From Zoogloea sp. 1C4 (GTDB taxonomy: Bacteria > Pseudomonadota > Gammaproteobacteria > Burkholderiales > Rhodocyclaceae), in the NCBI RefSeq assembly GCF_009469605.1, contig NZ_SSXU01000015.1, positions 1-64,000 on the forward strand: 64,000 bases of DNA, given 5' to 3'. Position numbers and translations under genes: made by a program. Positions 6,368 to 13,273 of the stretch are shown here, piece after piece. The notes below the pieces were generated by a model. The model searched no databases. It was not told where the DNA came from and was given only the letters and a program-made list of their open reading frames with translations. Position 1 is the first letter of the stretch. Every line of letters starts with the position of its first letter.

Positions 6368-8529
6368 CAGGAGGCCTCCGCCACGGCCGGCGCACCGTTC
6401 TGGCGAGCCAGCAGCTCGGTGATGGTCATGTCCTCCACCACCTTGCCGCCGCCCAGCGCCACCACGCGCTCGGCGCTGAGGATGGTCTCGGGCCGGTGGG
6501 CGATCAGGATGCGGGTCAGGTTGAGGGACTGGATGGCCTGGTTCACGGCCTGCTCCTTTTCCACGTCCAGGTGGCTGGTGGCTTCGTCGAGGATCAGGAT
6601 GCGCGGCCGCTTGTACAGCGCCCGGGCCAGGAACAGGCGCTGCTTCTGCCCGCCCGAGAGCACCGTACCCATGTCGCCCACCAGCGTGTTGTAGCCCATC
6701 GGCAGCGCCGCGATCTCTTCGTGCACCTGGGCCATGCGGGCGCATTCCTCGATGCGGGCGCGGTCCGGCGTCGGGTCGAAGAAGCAGATGTTGTCGGCGA
6801 TGGAGCCGGCAAACAGCGTGTCGTCCTGCATCACGGTGCCCACCACGCTGCGCATCGCCTCGCCGCCGTTGCGACGCAGGCTGGCGTCGCCGATCATCAC
6901 GTCGCCCTCGCCGGGCGGAAACACGCCGAGGATCAGGTTGATGAGCGTGGTCTTGCCGCAGCCCGACGGGCCCACGAAGGCCACCGACTGGCCCGGCGGG
7001 ATGGTCAGGTCGATGCCGTCCACGACCCACGGGTCGGTCTCGGCGTAGCGGAAGCGCACGCCCTGCAGGCGGATCTCCGGCACCGGCACGGTGTCGGCGG
7101 TCTGAGCCAGGGCTGGCGCGGATTCGGGCTTGGTAAGCACGATGTCGGCCAGCCGCTCGCCCTGCAAACGCAGCATGCGCAGCTCGAAATACTTTTCCAC
7201 CAACCCGGCAACGCGGTTGTCGAACTGGTCCTTGTAGGCCTTGAAGGCCATCAGCACGCCAACGGTCATCGCCCCGTCGAGCGCCAGCCGGGCCCCCATC
7301 CACAGGATGGCGATGCCGACGAGCCCGAAAAGCAGCCCGTTGGTGGTCTGGAAGGCGATGGACAGGCGCTGGGTGCGCACGCCGGCATTGACCTGCTCGG
7401 CCACCAGCCCGAGCCAGCTCGAACGCCGCTCATTCTGGCGCTGGAACAGCTTGACCGCCTTGATCCCGCGCACCGTCTCGAGGAAGTGCGACTGCTGGCT
7501 GGCGTGATGGACGATCTCCTGCTCGGTGGCGAGGCGCAACGGGCGGAACCACATCGCGCGGATCAGCCCGTAGGCGACCATCGCCCCCACCGCCAGCCAG
7601 GCCAGCGGCGGGCTGTAGATGAACATCATGGCCAGCGTGACCGCCGACATCAGCCCGTCGATCAGCGCCGAGAAGAAGGACGCGGTGAGCTTGGACTGAA
7701 TCTCGTCCACCGCCCCGAAGCGCGACACGATGTCGCCCAGATGGCGGCGCTCGAAGTACGACACCGGCAGCCGCACCAGATGGGCGAACACGTTGGTGCG
7801 CCACTGCAGGCTGAGGTTGGTGCCGATGTGCAGCAGGATCCACGAACGCAGTGCGCCGAAGATCTCCTGAATGATGAGCAGCAGCCCGAAGCCCAGCGCC
7901 AGCGTGGTGAGCAGGTCGCGGTCGGCCGACACCAGCACGTGGTCGATCACCCACTGCAGGTAGAAGGGGCTGACCAGCGCGAAGATCTCCAGCGCCACCG
8001 CCAGCGCCAGCACCTGGGCACCGGCGCCGAGCAGGCCATCGACGCGGCCGATGAGATCGCGAAAACGGATCGCCGGCGGCGGCGCCGAGGGTTTGAAATC
8101 GGCCGACGGCCACAGCTCCAGCGCCACGCCGGTAAAGCTGCGCGAGGTCTCGTCCAGACTCACCCGACGCAGCCCGCTGGCCGGATCATGGATGAGCAGG
8201 CCGCGGCGGGTCACCTTCTTGAGCACCACGAAGTGGTTGAGGTTCCAGTGCAGGATGCACGGCGTGCGCAGCTGGTCCAGGTCTTCCAGATCCAGCCGCA
8301 GCGGCCGGCTGGCGAGACCCAGGGCGCCCGCGATGCCGATCAGCTGGCCGAGGGTGGCGCCATGCTGGGAGATCGAAAACTGGCGCCGCAGCTGGGCCAG
8401 ATCGGTGCGCCGGCCGTGGTAGCCGGCCACCATGCCGAGACAGGCGAGGCCGCACTCGGTGGCTTCGGTCTGCAGGATGACCGGCAGGCTGCGGCCAAGG
8501 AAAGGGGGCAGGCTCGGGATCAGGGACAT
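6367..8529 (-). CDS. Peptidase-containing ABC transporter (C39 bacteriocin/microcin exporter)
   Basis: The 720-residue protein has three parts. Residues 1-140 are a C39 cysteine peptidase with Gln20, catalytic Cys26 (EATECGLACLGM), His99 (NHFVVL) and Asp115 (HDPASG), so it should be active. Residues about 165-445 are six membrane helices. Residues 485-720 are the ATPase, with Walker A GPSGCGKTT (520-528), signature LSGGQ (624-628), Walker B ILILDE (644-649) and His678. Such proteins (CvaB, NisT/LagD relatives) cut the leader after a Gly-Gly motif and export the peptide. The matching GG-leader peptide is encoded at the head of the operon. The adaptor gene ends 25 nt upstream. Confidence 0.95.
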   Translation of the reverse strand: MSLIPSLPPFLGRSLPVILQTEATECGLACLGMVAGYHGRRTDLAQLRRQFSISQHGATLGQLIGIAGALGLASRPLRLDLEDLDQLRTPCILHWNLNHFVVLKKVTRRGLLIHDPASGLRRVSLDETSRSFTGVALELWPSADFKPSAPPPAIRFRDLIGRVDGLLGAGAQVLALAVALEIFALVSPFYLQWVIDHVLVSADRDLLTTLALGFGLLLIIQEIFGALRSWILLHIGTNLSLQWRTNVFAHLVRLPVSYFERRHLGDIVSRFGAVDEIQSKLTASFFSALIDGLMSAVTLAMMFIYSPPLAWLAVGAMVAYGLIRAMWFRPLRLATEQEIVHHASQQSHFLETVRGIKAVKLFQRQNERRSSWLGLVAEQVNAGVRTQRLSIAFQTTNGLLFGLVGIAILWMGARLALDGAMTVGVLMAFKAYKDQFDNRVAGLVEKYFELRMLRLQGERLADIVLTKPESAPALAQTADTVPVPEIRLQGVRFRYAETDPWVVDGIDLTIPPGQSVAFVGPSGCGKTTLINLILGVFPPGEGDVMIGDASLRRNGGEAMRSVVGTVMQDDTLFAGSIADNICFFDPTPDRARIEECARMAQVHEEIAALPMGYNTLVGDMGTVLSGGQKQRLFLARALYKRPRILILDEATSHLDVEKEQAVNQAIQSLNLTRILIAHRPETILSAERVVALGGGKVVEDMTITELLARQNGAPAVAEAS

Positions 8530-8554
8530 GGGCGGGAACAGGTTGAGGTCGGCA

Positions 8555-9820
8555 TCACAGCTTGCCGGTGATGCTGATGAGGGGCTCGAGCACCCATTCG
8601 TAGAGCTTGCGGCGCTCCTGCATGATGTCGGCCTGCAGCTGCATGCCCACCTGCAGCGGGCGCGCCTCGCCGTAGGCCTGGATGGTCTGGGCGTCCAGGT
8701 CGGCGGTGATGCGATACACCGGCTCGGCGCTGGCCGTCTCGCTCATCAGGCCGAGGGCCGACAGCTCCTGGCTGGACAGCGACACCCGCGCCACCTGGGC
8801 CACCCGGCCCGGCAGGTGGCCGAACTTCTGGTAGGGGTAGGGATCGAGGCGGATCATCACCCGATCGCCCTCCCGCACGAAGCCCACCGCCTTGCTGGGC
8901 GCAAACAGATAGGCCTGCAGCCGCCCGCCCGGCGGCACGATGGACACCACCGGCCGGCTGCCGTCGACGCTGTGGCCCACTTCGGCGGTCACCGCGGTGG
9001 CCACGCCATCCCGCGGAGCAACCACCAGCACCTGACGGCGCAGTTCGCTCTCGACCAGCTCCTGATCGGTGCTCGACAGGCCCCGGCGCAGCTCGGAAAT
9101 CTGTTTGGACTGCTCCAGCGGCAGGCGCGTAAGCTCGCCCCGCAGCAGGGTGAGTTCGCGCTGCACATTGAGCCGGTCCCGCTCCAGCGCCTGCAGGCGC
9201 GAGCGCTGGTCGATCAGGTCGGCCTCGCGCAGCTGCACCTGCTCGGCGGCGATGTAGTCCTTGTCGAGCAGGCCCTTGTAGCGGCGCAGGGTGTCCTCGG
9301 CCAGCGCGACGCGGCTCTTCTGGCCGTCGATGGACTGAGCGATGACGCGCAGCTCGGCATCGAAGGCGGCCTCCTTGCGCTGCAGGTTGGCGCGCTGCTC
9401 GATCTGCAGGGATTCGGTCTTGCCCAGCTCGGCGCGCAGGCTGTTGCGACGGGCGGTGACCTGCTCCGAGATTCCAGCCAGCCCGCTGGACGCGGTGTCG
9501 CTCCGGCGGTCGAGGGACAGCACATAGAGCACGTCGCCCTGGCGCACGGCCTGCCCTTCCTGCACGCGCTTCTCCACCACCACCCCGGCCTCGCGGGGAT
9601 AGACCTTCGACCATCCGCCGGCGGGCAGCAGCTGGCCCGGCACGGTGGCTCGCTTGGTGTAGCTGCCAAAGGCAAAGAAGGCGATCAGCGCCGCGCCGCA
9701 CAGGGCTGCGACAAGCGCGAACACCGCAAAGGACAGCGGCTGGGCCAGCACCACGGGCCCGAGCCAGTTGGTCCGCTGGGCCTCGAGGGCTTCGGTTCGA
9801 AACAGGGAATCGTCGTTCAC
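8555..9820 (-). CDS. HlyD-family periplasmic adaptor of the peptide exporter
   Basis: The protein (421 residues from the GTG chosen here) has one N-terminal membrane anchor (about residues 25-50) and a lipoyl-like half (VVVEKRVQEGQAVRQGDVLYVL). A long coiled-coil hairpin follows (about 110-260), then the second lipoyl half and beta-barrel (VVAPRDGVATAVTAEVGHSVDG). It bridges the ABC transporter to the TolC channel. I prefer GTG 9820 because the resulting N-terminus (MNDDSLFRTEALEAQ) resembles CvaA-type adaptors; a TTG at 9832 is an alternative. No strong ribosome site is visible for either. It is the second gene of the operon, 220 nt after the precursor. Confidence 0.9.
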   Translation of the reverse strand: MNDDSLFRTEALEAQRTNWLGPVVLAQPLSFAVFALVAALCGAALIAFFAFGSYTKRATVPGQLLPAGGWSKVYPREAGVVVEKRVQEGQAVRQGDVLYVLSLDRRSDTASSGLAGISEQVTARRNSLRAELGKTESLQIEQRANLQRKEAAFDAELRVIAQSIDGQKSRVALAEDTLRRYKGLLDKDYIAAEQVQLREADLIDQRSRLQALERDRLNVQRELTLLRGELTRLPLEQSKQISELRRGLSSTDQELVESELRRQVLVVAPRDGVATAVTAEVGHSVDGSRPVVSIVPPGGRLQAYLFAPSKAVGFVREGDRVMIRLDPYPYQKFGHLPGRVAQVARVSLSSQELSALGLMSETASAEPVYRITADLDAQTIQAYGEARPLQVGMQLQADIMQERRKLYEWVLEPLISITGKL

Positions 9821-9961
9821 GGAATGCGGCAATCAGCGCTGGGCGGGGTCATGGCGCGCAGGATGGCAGCGCTGCCCGAAACGGGCGAAGAACTATTCCA
9901 TAGGGAACAGCGCCAATCCGGCCAGAGCGTGCGAAATGACCTACTGCCTGGAAATGACAAC

Positions 9962-9988
9962 GGGCCACCTCGAGAACCGGGGTGGCCC
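9962..9988 (-). terminator. Hairpin between precursor and adaptor gene (attenuator candidate)
   Basis: On the minus strand, GGGCCACC and GGTGGCCC arms (plus positions 9962-9969 and 9981-9988) form an 8-bp stem. It is followed by GTTGTCATTTCC, which has only scattered T. It lies 52 nt after the precursor stop. Partial termination here would give much more peptide mRNA than exporter mRNA. The rest of the 9821-10040 gap holds no convincing gene. Confidence 0.5.
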
Positions 9989-10040
9989 ATCGGTGCCGGG
10001 CACCTCAAAAGGCGACCGGCTCAACCCGATTCAGCAGCGA

Positions 10041-10253
10041 TCAGCAGCCGTACTTCGGGGCGGTGTAGCAGGTGGTCGGAGCCGGCTGGCAGGGGGTGGG
10101 GGCCGGCTGACAGGGCGTCGGGGCCGGGGTGCTGCAGGACTTGAACAGGCTGGAGAGCAGGTTCAGCTTGAAGGACAGCAGGCCACCGAGCAGACAGAAG
10201 GTGCCACCGGAAACGTTCTGGACTTCCTTGGCGGACAGTTCGCGAATAGCCAT
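10041..10253 (-). CDS. Double-glycine secreted peptide precursor (class II microcin-like), Cys/Pro-rich
   Basis: A 70-residue precursor. Residues 1-17 (MAIRELSAKEVQNVSGG) are a classical double-glycine leader, very like microcin V type leaders (RELxxxEVxxVSGG), with the predicted cut after Gly17. The 53-residue mature part starts TFCLLGGLLSF and has a hydrophobic stretch to about residue 37. Its tail has six cysteines in total (20, 40, 48, 55, 62, 70) and two tandem CQPAPT[PT] heptads. ATG 10253 is chosen because GTGAGG lies 8 nt upstream and the leader begins there; an upstream in-frame start adds 16 residues without a ribosome site. It heads the exporter operon. No modification enzyme is nearby, so cysteines may form disulfides. 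Activity and immunity are unknown. Confidence 0.85.
   Translation of the reverse strand: MAIRELSAKEVQNVSGGTFCLLGGLLSFKLNLLSSLFKSCSTPAPTPCQPAPTPCQPAPTTCYTAPKYGC
10071..10112 (-). repeat. Two 21-bp in-frame repeats encoding CQPAPT heptads
   Basis: Reading on the minus strand, codons 48-54 and 55-61 of the precursor form two tandem 21-nt units. They encode CQPAPTP and CQPAPTT. A third, diverged unit (CYTAPKYG) follows and a related one (CSTPAPTP) precedes. Differences between units are mostly synonymous (TGT/TGC, GCC/GCT, CCC/CCG), which suggests the peptide repeat is kept by selection. Confidence 0.7.
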
Positions 10254-10399
10254 TTGAAACCTCACTTGGTTGATTGAAGGCGAAAATTTTATTTGCCGCA
10301 ACGCCCCGGAGTGGGTTTCGCTGCGACACCTCCAATCTATTCGTCCCCTGCCGGGCGGGCCGTGATGTATTCACGCCCCTGGAAGCCTATTTTTCAAAT

Positions 10400-10449
10400 T
10401 TGACAGCAACCAACAAAACCACCCGAAAGACATCTTTAACTGCTGTCAA
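10400..10449 (-). promoter_or_regulatory. AT-rich leader region of the peptide operon with a 9-bp inverted repeat
   Basis: The 213-nt gap between ksgA and the precursor is clearly richer in A/T than its surroundings. TTGACAGCA (10400-10408) and TGCTGTCAA (10441-10449) are perfect inverted copies 32 nt apart. The distal copy reads as a consensus -35 (TTGACA) on the minus strand but no good -10 sits 16-18 nt away. A TAAAAT (plus 10286-10291) closer to the gene could be a -10. I infer that the operon promoter and a regulator site lie here. Confidence 0.35.
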
Positions 10450-10466
10450 TTTACGGGTTTTGCCGA

Positions 10467-11258
10467 TTAACCCGATTTTTTCGCCACGTGATTGGCGATG
10501 CGCACGAAGTCCTCGACGCTCAGGCGTTCGCCGCGCAGGCCGGGGTCGATCGCCAGCGCGGTGAAATCCCCTTCGTCGAGGTAATCCCGCAGGGTGTTGC
10601 GGAGGGTCTTGCGGCGCTGGCCGAAAGCCGCGGTGACGATCTTGCCCAGCAGCGCGTAGTCGTCGGCGGTGCATTCGGCTGCCGGGCGCGGCACCATCCG
10701 CACGATGCTCGACATCACCTTGGGCGCGGGCCGGAAGGCCCCCGGCGGCACGTCGAACAGCCGGGCCATGTTGAAGCGATACTGGAGCATCACCGACAGC
10801 CGGCCGTACTCCTCGGTGCCGGGCTCGCCCACCATGCGCATCACCACCTCCTTCTGCAGCATGAAGGTCATGTCCTTCACCTTCTCGGCAAACTCGGCCA
10901 AGTGAAACAGGATCGGGGTGGAGATGTTGTAGGGCAGGTTGCCCACCACCCGCAGCGGCACGCCGTCGGGCACGATGCTGGCGAAATCGAACTTCAGCGC
11001 GTCGCCCTCGTGGATGGTCAGCCGCTCGGGCGGGTGCTTCTCCTTGAGGCGCGCGATGAGGTCGCGGTCGATCTCCACCACGTGCAGGTGGCCCATGGCC
11101 TCCATCAGCGGCTCGGTCATGGCGCCGAGGCCGGGGCCGATCTCGACGATGCGCTCGCCCTCCTTGGGGCGGATCGCCTCGATGATCTTGCGGATGATGT
11201 TGGGGTCGGACAGGAAGTTCTGGCCAAAGCGCTTGCGCGCCTGATGTTGCTCGCTCAT
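10467..11258 (-). CDS. ksgA: 16S rRNA dimethyladenosine transferase KsgA/RsmA
   Basis: The 263-residue enzyme dimethylates two adjacent adenosines near the 3' end of 16S rRNA during 30S maturation, using S-adenosylmethionine. Diagnostic motifs are RFGQNFL (residues 10-16), the SAM-binding EIGPGLGAMT (39-48), VVEIDRDL and the catalytic NLPY (107-110). I chose ATG 11258 because GGAAGGAAA precedes it at good spacing; an in-frame start 27 nt upstream would add a non-conserved extension. It is the last gene of the lptD-surA-pdxA block. In enteric bacteria apaG-apaH follow, but here the peptide-export operon does. Confidence 0.95.
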   Translation of the reverse strand: MSEQHQARKRFGQNFLSDPNIIRKIIEAIRPKEGERIVEIGPGLGAMTEPLMEAMGHLHVVEIDRDLIARLKEKHPPERLTIHEGDALKFDFASIVPDGVPLRVVGNLPYNISTPILFHLAEFAEKVKDMTFMLQKEVVMRMVGEPGTEEYGRLSVMLQYRFNMARLFDVPPGAFRPAPKVMSSIVRMVPRPAAECTADDYALLGKIVTAAFGQRRKTLRNTLRDYLDEGDFTALAIDPGLRGERLSVEDFVRIANHVAKKSG

Positions 11259-11306
11259 CCGGGTTTCCTTCCGGTGTGGTTGCACTGCCCGTGGCGGGCA
11301 GCGGTG

Positions 11307-12185
11307 TCAGTTCCTGCGTTCCCAGGCGGCGATGGCCTCGCGCACCCGCGGCACGGCGGCAAAGCCGGCCTTCTCGCCTTCGAGGATGGCCTCGTGGCGC
11401 TGCTGGAAGTTGGTGGCCGCAAGGCCGCGCAGCTCGGGGCGGATCACGATGTCGGCGGCAGTGAGCTCGTGCTTGCCGAGCGCCCCGCCCATGATCGAGA
11501 TGGTGTCGAGGAGCAGGTCCAGCGTGCCCTGATTACGCTTGCCGCTGGGGCGCGCCGAGATGTCCACGGCGATCACCAGATCGGCGCCCAGCGCGCGCGC
11601 CTCGCGGGCCGGGATCGGTGCCACCAGGCCGCCGTCCACGTATTCGCGCCCGCCGATGACGACCGGCGGAAAGACGCCGGGGATCGACGACGAGGCTCGC
11701 ACCGCAGTGCCGGTGTTGCCGCGCTGGAAAACGATCGGCTCGCCACTCGCCAGATCGGTGGCGACCGCGGCAAAGCGGCGCTTCAGGCCATCGATGGGGC
11801 GGTTGCCCACGTTGGCGTTGATGAACTGCTCCAGCCGCTCGCCCTTGATCACGCCGCGATCGAACAGGCTCCAGTCGGTGACGGACGCCTCATCGAGCTG
11901 GATCGCCAGCTTCTGCAGCTCGAAAGGCCCGTGGCCGGCGGCGTAGAGGGCGCCGACCACCGAACCGGCGCTGGTGCCGATCACGATGTCGGGCGCGATG
12001 CCGCTGGTCTCCAGCGCCTTGATGACGCCGATGTGGGCAAATCCGCGGGCCGCGCCACCGCCCAGGGCCAGCGCGATCTTCGGCTTGCGGGCGATGCGCG
12101 GCTCGGGCTTGACCGGCTGGGCGCCGCAGGCCGCGAGGCCCAGCGCGGCAAAGCCGCCCAGAAGGATGCGACGACGGTCGATCAT
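11307..12185 (-). CDS. Patatin-like phospholipase lipoprotein
   Basis: The 292-residue protein has a lipoprotein signal ending in the lipobox LAAC (Cys20) after an RRR start, so it is probably membrane-anchored in the envelope. The patatin domain shows the oxyanion loop GGGAARG (42-48), the nucleophile Ser72 in GTSAG and the catalytic Asp184 in DGG, so the Ser-Asp dyad is intact. Relatives (RssA/NTE group) hydrolyse acyl esters of phospholipids or related lipids. It overlaps the end of pdxA by 4 nt (ATGA), inside the otherwise standard pdxA-ksgA junction. The substrate is unknown; neighbours lptD and surA point to envelope maintenance, but that is inference. Confidence 0.88.
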   Translation of the reverse strand: MIDRRRILLGGFAALGLAACGAQPVKPEPRIARKPKIALALGGGAARGFAHIGVIKALETSGIAPDIVIGTSAGSVVGALYAAGHGPFELQKLAIQLDEASVTDWSLFDRGVIKGERLEQFINANVGNRPIDGLKRRFAAVATDLASGEPIVFQRGNTGTAVRASSSIPGVFPPVVIGGREYVDGGLVAPIPAREARALGADLVIAVDISARPSGKRNQGTLDLLLDTISIMGGALGKHELTAADIVIRPELRGLAATNFQQRHEAILEGEKAGFAAVPRVREAIAAWERRN

Positions 12186-13165
12186 GCCCGCCCCCGCGCC
12201 TTGGCCATGGTGATGGCCAGCTCGACGGCAGCGAACAGGCTGCCCGGATCGGCGCGGCCGGAGCCGGCGAGATCCAGCGCGGTGCCGTGGTCGACGGAGG
12301 TGCGGATGATCGGCAGGCCGAGGGTGACATTCACCCCGCCGCCGAAACTGGCGTGCTTGAGCACCGGCAGGCCCTGGTCATGGAACATCGACAGCACCGC
12401 GTCGCCCTGCTGCAGGGTGTGGGGCACGAACAGGGTGTCGGCGGGCAGCGGGCCGACGAGATCCATGCCCTCGGCGCGGAGTTGTTCGAGCACCGGGATG
12501 ATGGTGTCGATCTCTTCGGTGCCCATGTGGCCGCCTTCGCCCGCGTGGGGGTTGAGCCCGGCGACGAGGATGCGCGGCGCCGGCAGGCCGAAGTCGCGCA
12601 CCAGATCGGCGTGGAGGATGCGCAGGGTGTCGCTGAGGAGCGGCCGGGTGATGGCGGCGGACACGTCCTTCAGCGGCAGGTGCGTGGTGACCAGCGCCAC
12701 GCGCATCCCGCCGCCCACCAGCATCATCACCACCAGCGGCGTGCCGGTGGCTTCGGCGAGGTATTCGGTGTGGCCGGAGAAAGGCACACCCGCATCGCAG
12801 ATGATGCCCTTGTGCACCGGCGCAGTGACCATCCCGGCGAACTCGCCCGACTTGCAGCCGGCGATGGCCCGGTCGAGGATGTCGAGCACGTAGCGGCCAT
12901 TGGCGGCGTCGAGCCTGCCGGGCACGGCGGGCACGGCCAGCGGCACGTGCAGGACTTCGATCGCGCCGGGCCGGGCGCTGCCGCCGGGCTGGTAGTCGAT
13001 CACGTCGACCGAGGGTTCGACGGCATGAACCCGCGCCGCGATCATCGCCCGATCGCCCAGCACGACCAGCCGCGCGGGCCATTCATGCCGCGGCAAGGCC
13101 GCACAGAGATCGGGACCGACGCCGGCCGGCTCGCCGCTGGTGATGGCCAGGATGGGATGGGACAT
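12182..13165 (-). CDS. pdxA: 4-hydroxythreonine-4-phosphate dehydrogenase PdxA
   Basis: The 327-residue enzyme oxidises 4-phosphohydroxy-threonine with NAD in the pyridoxal phosphate pathway. Typical stretches are ILAITSGEPAGVGPDL at the N-terminus, GHTEYLAEATG, the metal-binding LVTTHLPLKDV, NPHAGEGGHMGTEE and MFHDQGLPVLKH near the end. ATG 13165 is preferred; the TTG 27 nt upstream lacks family support. It lies in the conserved surA-pdxA-ksgA order and overlaps the patatin gene by 4 nt. A hairpin at 13198-13223 separates it from surA. Confidence 0.95.
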   Translation of the reverse strand: MSHPILAITSGEPAGVGPDLCAALPRHEWPARLVVLGDRAMIAARVHAVEPSVDVIDYQPGGSARPGAIEVLHVPLAVPAVPGRLDAANGRYVLDILDRAIAGCKSGEFAGMVTAPVHKGIICDAGVPFSGHTEYLAEATGTPLVVMMLVGGGMRVALVTTHLPLKDVSAAITRPLLSDTLRILHADLVRDFGLPAPRILVAGLNPHAGEGGHMGTEEIDTIIPVLEQLRAEGMDLVGPLPADTLFVPHTLQQGDAVLSMFHDQGLPVLKHASFGGGVNVTLGLPIIRTSVDHGTALDLAGSGRADPGSLFAAVELAITMAKARGRA

Positions 13166-13197
13166 GATGTTCAGGGCTTTCGGGAGCTTCAAGGGCG

Positions 13198-13223
13198 AAG
13201 GGCTGGCACCTGGGCCAGCCCTT
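13198..13223 (-). terminator. 10-bp hairpin between surA and pdxA
   Basis: AAGGGCTGGC (13198-13207) pairs with GCCAGCCCTT (13214-13223) around 6 nt. No T-run follows on the minus strand, so it may be an mRNA-stability or processing hairpin, or a weak attenuator, instead of a full terminator. Confidence 0.4.
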
Positions 13224-13273
13224 TGTCGGGAATCACCGCGGGCCCGACGGCGAGGGCCGTCGAGCCGGGCGGC

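Noticed and set aside
9817-10008. Small minus-strand ORF after the peptide precursor as an immunity gene
   Set aside because: It runs through the hairpin at 9962-9988, has no membrane segment, no ribosome site and a Pro/Ser/Arg composition typical of shadow frames.
10041-10253. Lanthipeptide, lasso or sactipeptide precursor
   Set aside because: No LanM/LanB, lasso cyclase, radical-SAM or other modification gene is nearby; the operon holds only export genes.
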